A stretch of 64,000 bases of DNA from Spirochaetota bacterium (GTDB lineage: Bacteria; Spirochaetota; Spirochaetia; SPDA01; JAJSAL01). Positions within the stretch are counted from its first letter, which is position 1, and each line of letters begins with the position of its first letter. Below, piece by piece: positions 27,712 through 37,185 of the stretch. Both the position numbers and the translations under genes were made by a program. Where the stretch lies: NCBI GenBank assembly GCA_024274705.1, contig JAJSAL010000055.1, positions 1 through 64,000 on the forward strand, read 5' to 3'. The notes under the pieces are model-generated. The model did no database searches. It saw only the letters and a program-made list of their open reading frames with translations, and was not told the DNA's origin.

Positions 27712-27800
27712 TGTTTGATACGCTTTATACAGTCTCCACTATACCGATACAGATACAACAAGTAAATACCCTACTGATAGCGATGAGTTACCGGAATGGA

Positions 27801-28934
27801 TCAAAATAATTCTGAATCTTCCGCTTCTGCCCGGAGGGTTCCCGCTTTTTCACCCTTCGCGTTTTCTTTCGTAACTATATCTTCAGTCTTTGGTTTTTGC
27901 TCGGGAAAAAGAATATCTTTCACCTTTCTTTCCAGGTCCTTGTACACATCTTCATTGCTTTCCAGGTACAGTTTTGCATTTTCCCTCCCTTGACCTATCC
28001 GTTCCTCTCCATACGAGTACCAGCTGCCGCTTTTTTGGATGATATTGTGCTGAATAGCCGCATCGAGAAGGCATCCGCTGGCGGATACTCCTTTTCCAAA
28101 GACAATTTCCATTTCCACCTTTCTGAAGGGAGGGGCAACTTTATTTTTTACGATTTTAACCCGTACACGAGTTCCAGTTGCATCTTCGGTTCCTTTCGCA
28201 ATCGTTTCGATTTTCCTGATCTCGACTCGAATCGTTGAGTAAAACTTGAGAGCTTTTCCGCCGGTGGTAGTCTCCGGATTTCCAAACATAACGCCTATTT
28301 TCATACGTATCTGGTTGATAAAGATCAGGCAGGTTCCGGATTTAGATACTGTAGCGGTGAGCTTCCTAAGGGCCTGGCTCATTAGGCGTGCCTGAAGGCC
28401 CATATGTGAATCGCCCATATCACCTTCAATTTCAGAACGTGGTGTAAGAGCTGCGACCGAGTCTATTACGATGATGTCAACAGCCCCGGAACGAACGAGA
28501 GATTCGGTAATCTCCAGTGCCTGTTCCCCCGTATCAGGCTGAGAAACCCAGAGTTCATCGATATTAACTCCCAGGTTTTTAGCATACAACGAGTCCAGTG
28601 CATGTTCAGCATCGATAAACGCGGCAATACCGCCGATCTTCTGAGCTTCTGCAATTGCGTGAAGCGCAAGGGTGGTCTTGCCTGACGATTCCGGTCCGTA
28701 AATCTCAATGATCCTGCCTTTAGGATACCCACCCACACCAAGAGCCGCGTCCATGGTAATCGAACCGGATGGTATTACCGCCATCCCGATATTGTCGGTA
28801 CGTGCCCCGAGCTTCATGAGTGAACCTTTGCCGAACTGTTTTTCGATCTGGAGTTTTGCTGCCTCTATAGCTTTTTCTTTTTCTTCCAGATCCTGTTTCT
28901 GTTTTTCCGGCTGCTGGCTCGTCTGTTTTGCCAT
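27801..28934 (-). CDS. recA: Recombinase RecA
   Basis: RecA forms the nucleoprotein filament for homologous recombination and SOS activation. The 377-residue protein has Walker A GPESSGKT, Walker [12 protein letters not shown], loop L1 ([16 protein letters not shown] region), the [22 protein letters not shown] segment (cited by its core [10 protein letters not shown]) and an acidic C-terminal tail ending [17 protein letters not shown] lies 5 bases before the ATG. It has its own candidate promoter 70-100 bases upstream. I saw no recognised SOS box in the 117-base upstream space. It does not sit beside recX. Confidence 0.97.
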   Translation of the reverse strand: MAKQTSQQPEKQKQDLEEKEKAIEAAKLQIEKQFGKGSLMKLGARTDNIGMAVIPSGSITMDAALGVGGYPKGRIIEIYGPESSGKTTLALHAIAEAQKIGGIAAFIDAEHALDSLYAKNLGVNIDELWVSQPDTGEQALEITESLVRSGAVDIIVIDSVAALTPRSEIEGDMGDSHMGLQARLMSQALRKLTATVSKSGTCLIFINQIRMKIGVMFGNPETTTGGKALKFYSTIRVEIRKIETIAKGTEDATGTRVRVKIVKNKVAPPFRKVEMEIVFGKGVSASGCLLDAAIQHNIIQKSGSWYSYGEERIGQGRENAKLYLESNEDVYKDLERKVKDILFPEQKPKTEDIVTKENAKGEKAGTLRAEAEDSELF

Positions 28935-29004
28935 GCATGACCTCCTTTAATGGGTTATACCTTATATAAACAGGAAGAATGCACTTGGTGCTTCACGGAT
29001 GAAT

Positions 29005-29033
29005 AGTATATAGATCTTTTTCTTGAATGTCTC
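29005..29033 (-). promoter_or_regulatory. Candidate recA promoter
   Basis: On the minus strand GAGACA (29033-29028) and TATACT (29010-29005) are separated by 17 bases, four and five of six consensus matches for a sigma-70 promoter. A transcript from here would have a leader of about 64 bases before the recA start. A GCAC-CAA-GTGC mini-hairpin lies early in that leader. Matched by eye only. Confidence 0.35.
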
Positions 29034-29051
29034 CGGAAAGAAAGAGTTTTT

Positions 29052-29504
29052 TTAAAACATGCGTTCCGAATCAATGAGGAGCGTTACAGGTCCCGTGTTT
29101 GTGTAGGAAACTTCCATCATGGCACCGAATTCTCCTGAGGCGGGATGGAAACCGCAGCGTGTAAGATGCTCGATAAATAAAAGATAGTATGATTCAGCTT
29201 TGGAAGGGCCGGCTGCAAGGCTGTATGAAGGACGGCGGCCTTTTCTGGTATCGCCGAAGAGAGTGAACTGGGAAACAACCATGAAATCGTACCCCTTTTT
29301 CTCACTGATGGAAAGATTCATCTTTCCTTCACCATCTTTGAATATGCGAAGGTGCATAACTTTTTCTGCTACATAAGTGATATCATCTTCTGTGTCATTC
29401 CTGGAAACACCGAGATATACAAGCAGCCCATTGTCCAATGATCCGAGAAATCTGTTTTCAACTGTAACTGTGCAATGTGAAACCCGCTGCACTACTGCCC
29501 GCAC
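29052..29504 (-). CDS. dtd: D-aminoacyl-tRNA deacylase
   Basis: DTD removes D-amino acids (and glycine) mischarged on tRNA. The 150-residue protein begins MRAVVQRV and has both family motifs: SQFTLFGD (about residues 78-85), close to the usual SQFTL, and NTGPVT (about 136-141), matching the cross-subunit NxGPVT motif. The start is GTG at 29504. It ends 117 bases before recA and starts 8 bases after the TPR gene upstream. Confidence 0.95.
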   Translation of the reverse strand: MRAVVQRVSHCTVTVENRFLGSLDNGLLVYLGVSRNDTEDDITYVAEKVMHLRIFKDGEGKMNLSISEKKGYDFMVVSQFTLFGDTRKGRRPSYSLAAGPSKAESYYLLFIEHLTRCGFHPASGEFGAMMEVSYTNTGPVTLLIDSERMF

Positions 29505-29512
29505 AAAATCCC

Positions 29513-30589
29513 CTAGGGTAATATAGGATGTATACCGATCCCCTCCAGACTGATGGATTCCCCGGAAATAATGACACGTGCCAGAATTTCCACCGGAACG
29601 TCGGGATCGAGATCAGCTGCAAAATTAAGGGTTACCGGAACAATGCCTACCAGTACTTTTTCCTCTTCATACCCGATAAGCAGATCAAAGGTTATCCTTT
29701 TACTGGTAACTGTCAAATTTGATATCTTCCCTTTCCAGATAACAAAACAGTTTTGAAACGACTCCGGATCTGTTACAACTTCCCCATAGGTAAAATTTGT
29801 TTTAAGGGAGGTAAAATCCGGAGTCTCCAGGAGACTTTCGATATACGTCATTTTGTCCTTTATCGTTTGAGCCGCATTTGATTGAACAAGGATGTTGATA
29901 TGTTTTTGAGCCTGATTATAATCAAAATCATTGAAAAAATCCTTTACAGATTCGAAATGGAATATAATTTCCTTTTTAGTAAGGATGTAGCGGCTGCTTC
30001 CTCCACCGGCTACAAGATCATCTTCTTTTTCTATCGTGATGTTCTGGATTTCCGGTCTTTCATTTTTTTTCCCATTGAGGATTGCACCGATATATCCGTT
30101 TGAAATGAGAAAGGCCAGTAATAAAACAGCCGCACCGGTTACCACTACCGGCACGAGTCCGGGAATATAAAAACCGGTTGAAGGCAGCAAGGATTTGAAC
30201 TGTCTGGAACGGGAAAGATCGTAAAGATCCTCCTCCTCGCTGGACTTTCGTATAATATTGAGTCCTCGCTGGGCTTTTCGATTCTTACTGTTCAGTTCGA
30301 GAACTTTAAGATAATGCCTTATTGCTTCAGCCGAATCTCTTCTTCGGATATACACGGCGGCCAGGCCCAAATGAGAATCAATATCGTCATTTTTAATCTG
30401 TACAGCCCTCTGCAGAAAGGAATGAGCGCCGCCTGTATCACCGGTATACAGGCAGGAGATACCAAGGTAATAGTAAAACTGCCGATTTTCTCTGAATCGG
30501 AAGACTTGTGGTTCTAACAGGTGTATAAGTTCACTGTATTTGCCGGCTCGAAATAGTCTGGATGCCTTTGTTAATACATTCCCTCCCAT
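29513..30589 (-). CDS. TPR-repeat protein with central membrane segment
   Basis: This 358-residue protein is of unknown function. The N-terminal 115 residues carry TPR-like repeats (FYYLGISCLYTGD, LGLAAVYIRRRDSAEAIRHY), followed by a membrane segment at about residues 147-170, and a C-terminal domain of about 180 residues that is beta-rich. The TPR part is probably cytoplasmic and the C-terminal part periplasmic. Its ATG lies 59 bases inside the upstream gene, in another frame, and AAAGGA stands 7 bases before it, so the long overlap looks real. It shares a run with two envelope genes. Confidence 0.72.
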   Translation of the reverse strand: MGGNVLTKASRLFRAGKYSELIHLLEPQVFRFRENRQFYYYLGISCLYTGDTGGAHSFLQRAVQIKNDDIDSHLGLAAVYIRRRDSAEAIRHYLKVLELNSKNRKAQRGLNIIRKSSEEEDLYDLSRSRQFKSLLPSTGFYIPGLVPVVVTGAAVLLLAFLISNGYIGAILNGKKNERPEIQNITIEKEDDLVAGGGSSRYILTKKEIIFHFESVKDFFNDFDYNQAQKHINILVQSNAAQTIKDKMTYIESLLETPDFTSLKTNFTYGEVVTDPESFQNCFVIWKGKISNLTVTSKRITFDLLIGYEEEKVLVGIVPVTLNFAADLDPDVPVEILARVIISGESISLEGIGIHPILP

Positions 30590-31676
30590 TACGGAATCCT
30601 TTTTTAATCTTCATACTTCTTTTTTTCATTGTCAGTTCTGTAATAACATGCTCCATAACGGTTAACTCAGCATCGGATATATCTTCGTTGCTCTCTAGTT
30701 TGCTATTGATCTTATGAATAAGGTCCCTTACGGCTATCAAATCGGTCTGAACAGAAATATTGATGTCTTGTGAACCGCCTTCGCCCTGATCGATAACGGT
30801 TTGATCGAATAATGCCGCAATTTCCGAATCACCGGCAGTATTTCCTGTTGTAAATCCTTCCGGAGAATATGCTCCACAGAGGATGATAGAGGAGCGGGAT
30901 GAGCCCTTTTCAACTCTTTCAGCGTTGTAATACAATGCTACTGCAGAATCATTGATTGAGTAGGGAAGCTGATTAAAATTCCGTGTCGTGTTAACGTCAT
31001 AGGTCCATGAATTGTCATTAAGGCGTTTCCAGTTGCCAAGGATAACTTTATCGATTCTGGTAATACCTGTCTTAGATGTTATTATCTGAAAACCGGGATT
31101 ATCTCCTTTTTCAGATTTTGATACGATATAAGCCGGCATGGAAGTTGGTGTAAAAGCTTTTTCATTCTTTACGCTGGAGATCGAATCAGTCTTAAAATGG
31201 ATATTGTCCCGTTCACCTAAATACGTATCAAAGAGATAACGTATTCCAATGGATAGAGCCCGTTCAGAAATATTTTTTACTGTAATGGTGATCCGGATGC
31301 CATCGGAAAGGGGCGCACCAACGGATTTTATAAATGTAAAATCCTCTGTCACCTGTATGAATGAAGATTCCCAGACAAATCGTGCCCCTTCGGCGGTTTT
31401 CTGTACTGTTTCGCTAAAACCAGAGCTTTCACCCATCCTGTATACTTTATTATCCACCAGGATACTCAACACGGTAGTACGGGGGTCCTGATCGAGGAAA
31501 AAAGCGGAATACTTGTTTTTTCTCACATCTTCCAGGTAATACGAAGTAAACCGGCCGTTGTTTTCATGAAGGATGAGCTTTACCCTTCCTTCTTTTAACT
31601 CGAGAGCAGAGAGTAAGATCGGACACAGGAGCATAATAAGGATAATCAAAGAGTGAAAGGTCCGTCGAATAACCAT
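30531..31676 (-). CDS. Exported protein of unknown function
   Basis: This 381-residue protein starts with a clear signal peptide (about residues 1-24, ending LLSALE) and is then largely beta-strand, with a charged helical C-terminus (about 320-381) ending in a basic stretch (KKRSMKIKKG). I recognise no domain. It is probably periplasmic. Its ATG overlaps the stop codon of the upstream TPR gene by one base (TAATG), so the two are coupled, and its 3' end overlaps the next gene by 59 bases. Confidence 0.7.
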   Translation of the reverse strand: MVIRRTFHSLIILIMLLCPILLSALELKEGRVKLILHENNGRFTSYYLEDVRKNKYSAFFLDQDPRTTVLSILVDNKVYRMGESSGFSETVQKTAEGARFVWESSFIQVTEDFTFIKSVGAPLSDGIRITITVKNISERALSIGIRYLFDTYLGERDNIHFKTDSISSVKNEKAFTPTSMPAYIVSKSEKGDNPGFQIITSKTGITRIDKVILGNWKRLNDNSWTYDVNTTRNFNQLPYSINDSAVALYYNAERVEKGSSRSSIILCGAYSPEGFTTGNTAGDSEIAALFDQTVIDQGEGGSQDINISVQTDLIAVRDLIHKINSKLESNEDISDAELTVMEHVITELTMKKRSMKIKKGFRNGRECINKGIQTISSRQIQ

Positions 31677-32683
31677 TATTGTTTCTCCAGTTCATTTTCA
31701 AGCCAGTTTAAATAGAACTCTTTTAAATTCAGGGCTTCCTCTTTTATTGCGAGTAGCCGTTTTACAGTGGACTCGGAAACGAATGCGGAAGTTGGTTCAG
31801 TAAGTGCAGATTCCACCGGCTCTTCTTCAGGGACGGCAGCTATGCGTGTTTCCAGAGCCTTGATGTCCCTGGTTAAGGATGCATTTTCCCTCTTTAAATT
31901 AGTAATTTCGTTTTTCAAGGAGATGATTTCCTTGTCCTTCCGGATGAGATCCAAAGTAAGATCTTCAATTTGACTGGAGGTTCCCTCCTCGGCGAATTTC
32001 GTCAGTTTCTTCTGATAGGCCGAGAGCGCCTGTTCGTACGTTTTTTCCCGTACCTGGAATTCTTCAAGTGTTTTAAGGGATTCCTCGTGACTCCACTTTA
32101 GGAATTTCAGCAGTTCCCGCTCACGATTTTCCAGCTTAATCAGGGACACTTTATATCGGGCCGCCTCAACTTTGTAACTTCGTGGATATTGGCTGATCAC
32201 ATATTTGAATACTGTCAATGCCTTATCTACATGGCCAAGCTCGTAGAGTGACTCTCCAATCCAGTAATAGCTGTTCGGCAGAAATGGGTTGTCGGTATAT
32301 TTTTCGATAAAGGTGTAAAACACCTGAATGGATTTCTCATATTCCCGCTGAAGAAACAAGAGCCTGCCTTTCTGGTAGAATCCCTCTGCATAATCGGGGT
32401 GCTCAGGGAATCTGAGAAGAAAGTATTCCAGGTTTTTTTCCGCATCATCCAGCTGGTTGAGGGCCATGTAGCTCTTTGCTAACCAGAAGTAAGCGTACCC
32501 ATGAAAAGAGCTGAACTTCGGGTCCAATGTAACTTCCCGGAAGTCATAGATAGCATAGGTAAAATCAGATTTTCTGAATTTCTCAATGCCCTGCTGCAGC
32601 ATGTAAAGGCCGGAGTCCTGAGAAAAAACAGAAAATGCAACACATAAAAAGAGAAAAAAGCATAACAGTGTTCTTCGTTTCAA
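31676..32683 (-). CDS. Exported TPR/coiled-coil protein (CpoB/YbgF-like layout)
   Basis: This 335-residue protein has a signal peptide (about residues 1-21), at least four TPR-like units (FRKSDFTYAIYDFRE, YFWLAKSYMALNQLDDAE, YYWIGESLYELGHVDKAL) and a C-terminal coiled coil (about 225-280). CpoB/YbgF proteins have TPRs plus a coiled coil, but in the opposite order, so the similarity is one of layout only. The start is TTG at 32683 with AAGGGG about 9 bases upstream. It lies 41 bases downstream of rpe and is coupled to the exported protein that follows. Confidence 0.74.
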   Translation of the reverse strand: MKRRTLLCFFLFLCVAFSVFSQDSGLYMLQQGIEKFRKSDFTYAIYDFREVTLDPKFSSFHGYAYFWLAKSYMALNQLDDAEKNLEYFLLRFPEHPDYAEGFYQKGRLLFLQREYEKSIQVFYTFIEKYTDNPFLPNSYYWIGESLYELGHVDKALTVFKYVISQYPRSYKVEAARYKVSLIKLENRERELLKFLKWSHEESLKTLEEFQVREKTYEQALSAYQKKLTKFAEEGTSSQIEDLTLDLIRKDKEIISLKNEITNLKRENASLTRDIKALETRIAAVPEEEPVESALTEPTSAFVSESTVKRLLAIKEEALNLKEFYLNWLENELEKQ

Positions 32684-32724
32684 AGCGAAAACCCCTTTTT
32701 ATTTTCGACTTCAGGAATGCTAAA

Positions 32725-33396
32725 CTAAATCACTTTATTGCCCTTAAGTTCCGAGACGAGAACAGCCGGTTCAGAAGCTGAAAAAAATGTGGATCCCGTT
32801 ACCAGGACGTCAACTCCGGCCTTTCTTACGATATCGGCAGTTTTGACGCAAATACCTCCGTCCGCGGCAATTTTATAGGAATATCCGTTGTTTTTCCGGA
32901 GGGTGTCTAATGTCCGTATCTTATCTACACACGCAGGGATAAATTTTTGTCCACCATACCCGGGGTTTACCGTCATAATCAGGATAAGGTCCAGGATAGC
33001 AGCTAGTTCAGAGAGAAGAGCTGCGGGAGTGGAAGGGACAATAGAAATTCCTGCTTTTTTTCCCAAGGATTTGATTCGTTCCACCAGGCGATGAGCATGT
33101 ACAACGGCTTCCAGGTGAAAGGTGATATGATCACTCCCCGCTTCGGCAAACTGATCCACATGCATCTCCGGTTTCTGAATCATCAGATGAACATCCAGTG
33201 GAAGATCCGTATGCTCCCGGAGGTCAGAAACCATTTTAGGACCAAAAGTGATATTAGGAACGAACATACCATCCATTACGTCGAGATGAATCCAGTCCCC
33301 CCGGGCTTTCTCAATGGTTCGGACACCGCCGATCATGTTGCTGAAATCTGCTGAAAGGAGAGATGGCGCGACCAGTACTTCCCTTAATGTATTCAT
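32725..33396 (-). CDS. rpe: Ribulose-phosphate 3-epimerase
   Basis: Rpe interconverts D-ribulose 5-phosphate and D-xylulose 5-phosphate in the pentose phosphate pathway. The 223-residue TIM barrel shows VAPSLLSADF (9-18), the metal and catalytic segments HLDVMDGMFVPN and DVHLMI, ILIMTVNPGYGGQKF, and the second catalytic aspartate in IAADGGI. Length is normal. It is divergent from the TPR-greA genes, with a shared 126-base control region. Confidence 0.96.
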   Translation of the reverse strand: MNTLREVLVAPSLLSADFSNMIGGVRTIEKARGDWIHLDVMDGMFVPNITFGPKMVSDLREHTDLPLDVHLMIQKPEMHVDQFAEAGSDHITFHLEAVVHAHRLVERIKSLGKKAGISIVPSTPAALLSELAAILDLILIMTVNPGYGGQKFIPACVDKIRTLDTLRKNNGYSYKIAADGGICVKTADIVRKAGVDVLVTGSTFFSASEPAVLVSELKGNKVI

Positions 33397-33448
33397 CTAT
33401 GTTATTTTTAACAGAAATATCGTGCTAAGGCAATCATGCTCGTAAAAA

Positions 33449-33467
33449 CGAACGGTAATTCGGTTCG
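33449..33467. repeat. Inverted repeat upstream of the 33469 promoter
   Basis: CGAAC (33449-33453) and GTTCG (33463-33467) form an inverted repeat around a 9-base centre, ending one base before the -35 box of the candidate promoter. The position is what one expects of an operator for rpe, the TPR-greA pair, or both. It is short, so chance cannot be excluded. Confidence 0.3.
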
Positions 33468-33468
33468 A

Positions 33469-33496
33469 TTGACTAATCTCCCCCGATTGATATAAT
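33469..33496 (+). promoter_or_regulatory. Candidate sigma-70 promoter for TPR-greA
   Basis: TTGACT (33469-33474) and a perfect TATAAT (33491-33496) are 16 bases apart, eleven of twelve consensus bases. Transcription would start near 33503 and give a leader of about 20 bases before the TPR gene ATG at 33523. It is the best promoter match I found in the window. Confidence 0.65.
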
Positions 33497-33522
33497 GGAG
33501 TATTACGTAAATACTGAGATGT

Positions 33523-34473
33523 ATGGAAGTTACAACGAATAGAGATGGGAAGGTCGGGTCACTTATCGATACCGCTTATAATCTGTTTCAGAATGGGTTC
33601 TTTAGAAAAGCTGCGGAAGTGCTTGAAGAGGCATTATCTCTCGATTTTGAAAATAATGAGGTATTGTTCGCTTTAAAGTGTGCTCAATTCTGGTCGGATA
33701 AGACCGATAAGTACGATTTTATCAGTGACAAGGGTAAAGCAGGCAGTTACCTGCTCGATCAGTGGAAAAACTTTGTCCTGTTTCTGGATAGATCTGCTGA
33801 TAGTTACGAAAACTGTCTGTATACTTTACGTCAATATGTTTTTGCTAAAGCTTTATCATGTTTTTCAGAATTGAGCGGTAGGCATGGTAAGCACGAAGCG
33901 GGTACGTTTTTCCGTATCGGAAAATGTTATAAGGGACTTGGCGACTATGAGCGGGCGCTGGAATATCTGGAGGTGTCGAACCATCAAAAAGCTGACGATC
34001 CTGAAATCCTTGCTGAGCTGGCAGACTGTTATGCTTTTATCGGAGAAGTAAAAGCTGCAAAAATATTTTTTCGAGAGGCTTTTTTTATCAATCCTCAGAA
34101 AATCGAAATTTGCATGCTTGAATCCCTTCTTATCTTACGTCTTATAGTAAAACTGAAGAAAATGGGCTACACTTCCCCTGAATTGGAAGAATGGATTCCC
34201 GTTTATGGCGTAGTGTTCGGCGTTCTGAATGTAAAGAGGGAACTGAAACCCTTAGAATACGGCAGGCTGAAACAGTCAATTTTCGCAATGGAAGCAGAAA
34301 TGAAAGAGATAGGTGAGGATGCGGGGTTTTTCCATAAACCGCGACTTCTAAACCGTTATTTTTGGTTGATCGATCACCTTGTAACGACAAAGGAGAACCA
34401 TGAAAAAATCGACGAAGTACTCGAAAAAATCAAAAAAATCGATCCCCAAGTATATGAACAGTACATTCAATGA
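33523..34473 (+). CDS. TPR-repeat protein upstream of greA
   Basis: This 316-residue protein is soluble, without signal peptide or membrane segment, and made mostly of TPR-like helical pairs (AYNLFQNGFFRKAAEVLEEAL cited by NLFQNGFFRKAAE near residue 21; FRIGKCYKGLGDYERALEYL near 130; LAELADCYAFIGEVKAAKIFF near 165). Function is unknown. It is expressed from the good promoter 27 bases upstream. Its 3' end lies 14 bases before the preferred greA start, so the two are probably co-expressed, and a regulatory or assembly link to GreA is possible but unproven. Confidence 0.75.
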   Translation: MEVTTNRDGKVGSLIDTAYNLFQNGFFRKAAEVLEEALSLDFENNEVLFALKCAQFWSDKTDKYDFISDKGKAGSYLLDQWKNFVLFLDRSADSYENCLYTLRQYVFAKALSCFSELSGRHGKHEAGTFFRIGKCYKGLGDYERALEYLEVSNHQKADDPEILAELADCYAFIGEVKAAKIFFREAFFINPQKIEICMLESLLILRLIVKLKKMGYTSPELEEWIPVYGVVFGVLNVKRELKPLEYGRLKQSIFAMEAEMKEIGEDAGFFHKPRLLNRYFWLIDHLVTTKENHEKIDEVLEKIKKIDPQVYEQYIQ

Positions 34474-34487
34474 AGCAGGAGATATTG

Positions 34488-37163
34488 ATGGCAGAAAACA
34501 TCGTTAAATCCGTAAATGAATTCCTCAATGAAGAGAAATGGACCAGGGCCACTCTGAACAGTTATTCCATCAGCAACTTCAAAGAGCTGGACGAGATCAT
34601 TGACGAAACGATTGAACAGGCACAACAGAAAGAAGTCAAAGAGTTATGCGATAAGCATTTAACCCATACAAAAAACAGTATTATCGCACTTTTTATTTCA
34701 GGAATAATCTCATTGAGCAGACAACTCGTTGATGACTCGAACTTGGTTAAGCTGATACATATTTTTTCTGACAATCATAAATGGAATATCGTCGAATTTC
34801 TATGCAACAGGATACTCGATTTCGGTGAAAATAAACTCGCTCTCCGGACCCTCGCTGAATGTTATGACAATGAAAACGAAGAAGATAAAAAGTTCGCCGT
34901 CTGGGAACGCCTTATAAAAGTCGACTATGAAGAAACAGACATCGTGCGTCATATTGCGGAGAAAAAAGAACAGGAAGGAAAAATAGGCGAAGCAGTAGAG
35001 TATTATAAAAAAGCGATGCACCGCTACATTAACAAGAAGATGTTCTCCAATGTAAAGGAAATCTGGCACTCCCTCGTCGAATACTGTCCTGAGGATATTG
35101 ACTTTTTCTTCCATGCTGAAAAAAAGATAGCGAAAAATATCAGCGGTGATCGGGCGTCACAACTCCTTGAATCTTTATACGAGTATTACCGGAAAAAGGA
35201 AAAGTGGGATAAGAGTATTCAGATTCTTAAATCTATTCTGGAATACGATTCTAAAAACACCTGGGCGCGCAAAGAAATTTCTGAATGTTACACCGAAAAA
35301 TATAAAGGCCACAGTCAGCTTGAGGAGTATATCAAACTCTCAAACCTCAATCAGACTTGGCGCAATGTACATGATGCTATTGCAGATTTTGAAAAACATA
35401 TTGCCTTTGACGCCGGTAATTTCGTCTGTCACCGTTCATGGGGTATCGGGAGGATTTCCAGTATCGAAGACGACGAAATCGTCATCGATTTTGCCAGGAA
35501 ACGGGGTCATAAGATGTCCCTTAAAATGGCAGTTAATGCACTTTCGACTCTGGACAGAGATCATATCTGGGTACTTAAGGTAATCAGTAAAAAAGGTGAG
35601 CTCAAGAAGAAAGTTAAAAGCGATATTCCCTGGACATTGAAAACGATCATCAAGAGTTTTGACAATTCCGCGGACATGAAAAAGATAAAGTCGGAACTCG
35701 TTCCAGGGGTGCTTACCCAGTCCGAATGGTCAACCTGGGCGACAAATGCCCGGAAAATACTTAAGACGGACCCTATCTTCGGAAACATGCCGGATAAAGT
35801 AGATCAGTTTGTGGTAAGGGAAAATCCTATCTCCCTGGAAGAAAAAACATTCAATCAATTCAAGGCCGAAAAAAACTATTTCAACAGAATACAGACTCTT
35901 AAGGATTTTCTCCAGAGTTCAGATCCGGACTCCGAGTACTTCGGAGAAATGTTCGAATACTTTATCGGGTTCCTGAGATCTTTCAACACCGTGAACGAAT
36001 TTGTTATTTCCAGCTTTCTCTTTACACGGGATATCATCCATGATTATCCGTATCTCAATCATGGAATTCACCTCGATTTCAAAGAACTGATAGAGCAAAT
36101 AGAAGATCTGGAGGGAACTTTTGCCAAGATCGACGATCCGGACCTGAAAAAAGAGCTTCTGGAAGGTATTAAAATGAATATACCTGAGTGGGAAGACCTT
36201 TTTGTCAGACTGTTTCCCTATTGTCTTTCCCGGTATATCATCGATGAATTGAACAAGAAGGAAGGAAATAAGCTCAAGACAATGGTGTTCAATATCACCG
36301 ATAATTATCGCAACTACCGTGAAGCCTTTATCTGGCTTGCAAGAAACAGTTCTGAATCCTGGTTCGAAAACATGGAAATCCAGTATGAAAAGATTCTTAT
36401 CGGTCTCATTCATCTGCTGGATATCACCTTCAGGGAAATCAGCAACCGCCGGGATGTCAGTGTAAACCGCAAGCTGAACAGGCAGATACAGGCCTATCTC
36501 TTTAAGGATAAGCATCTTGAGAATTACATCGAGAATACGGATCAGGAGTCCATTAGCAGGTTATATACCTTGATCGAAGATGTAAAAGACCTTGATCCTT
36601 CACTGAAAATCAACATTCGTCACAAGATCATGGAGCAATATCCTGAATTTAAGTTTTACGGCGTTGTAGAAAAGGAACGTACCAGCAGAGGGCTGCTTGT
36701 CACCCGGAAGAGTTATACAGAAAAAACAAAAGAACTAAAGCACCTTTTGGAAGTGGAAGTTCCGAAAAACGCAAAGGAAATCGGGAAAGCAATTGAGCTG
36801 GGAGATCTCCGGGAGAATGCGGAGTACAAGGCGGCAAAAGAACGGCAGGATATTCTCAACGCTATTGCCGGGAAACTCAAGGATGAAATCGACAGGGCGC
36901 AGATATTCAAACCTGATATGGTTGATAATAGTTCAGTATCCTTTGGGACAACGGTTACCCTTGAGAACCTGATCAGCGGTAGTGAAGAAACATATACCAT
37001 ACTCGGACCCTGGGAATCGAACCCCACGGAAAAAACTATTTCCTATCTATCTCCTTTCGGCAGTGCGCTTTTACATCACAAAGTCGGTGAGGAACTGAAG
37101 TTCGAAATAAATGAAAGGATCAACCACTACAGGTTGAAAGAAATTACCGTCGCACAATTTTAA
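34488..37163 (+). CDS. greA: Long-form transcription elongation factor GreA
   Basis: GreA rescues backtracked RNA polymerase by stimulating transcript cleavage. This version has about 891 residues, against about 160 for typical GreA. The C-terminal 160 residues are the complete GreA: coiled coil with GDLRENAEYKAAKERQ (near residue 772) and the FKBP-like globular domain. The N-terminal 730 residues are alpha-helical and TPR/HEAT-like, with a CarD/TRCF-type beta segment around VCHRSWGIGRISSIEDDEIVIDF (core RSWGIGRI, about residue 316). Spirochaetes are known for such long GreA. The ATG at 34488 has AGGAGA 5 bases upstream; an ATG at 34470, overlapping the previous stop, is less likely. Confidence 0.93.
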   Translation: MAENIVKSVNEFLNEEKWTRATLNSYSISNFKELDEIIDETIEQAQQKEVKELCDKHLTHTKNSIIALFISGIISLSRQLVDDSNLVKLIHIFSDNHKWNIVEFLCNRILDFGENKLALRTLAECYDNENEEDKKFAVWERLIKVDYEETDIVRHIAEKKEQEGKIGEAVEYYKKAMHRYINKKMFSNVKEIWHSLVEYCPEDIDFFFHAEKKIAKNISGDRASQLLESLYEYYRKKEKWDKSIQILKSILEYDSKNTWARKEISECYTEKYKGHSQLEEYIKLSNLNQTWRNVHDAIADFEKHIAFDAGNFVCHRSWGIGRISSIEDDEIVIDFARKRGHKMSLKMAVNALSTLDRDHIWVLKVISKKGELKKKVKSDIPWTLKTIIKSFDNSADMKKIKSELVPGVLTQSEWSTWATNARKILKTDPIFGNMPDKVDQFVVRENPISLEEKTFNQFKAEKNYFNRIQTLKDFLQSSDPDSEYFGEMFEYFIGFLRSFNTVNEFVISSFLFTRDIIHDYPYLNHGIHLDFKELIEQIEDLEGTFAKIDDPDLKKELLEGIKMNIPEWEDLFVRLFPYCLSRYIIDELNKKEGNKLKTMVFNITDNYRNYREAFIWLARNSSESWFENMEIQYEKILIGLIHLLDITFREISNRRDVSVNRKLNRQIQAYLFKDKHLENYIENTDQESISRLYTLIEDVKDLDPSLKINIRHKIMEQYPEFKFYGVVEKERTSRGLLVTRKSYTEKTKELKHLLEVEVPKNAKEIGKAIELGDLRENAEYKAAKERQDILNAIAGKLKDEIDRAQIFKPDMVDNSSVSFGTTVTLENLISGSEETYTILGPWESNPTEKTISYLSPFGSALLHHKVGEELKFEINERINHYRLKEITVAQF

Positions 37164-37185
37164 ATGACCTGATATCGTGAAGTAT

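Noticed and set aside
28935-29051. SOS box in the recA control region
   Set aside because: I looked for the GAAC-N4-GTTC and CTGT-N8-ACAG types and saw neither; spirochaete LexA boxes may differ.
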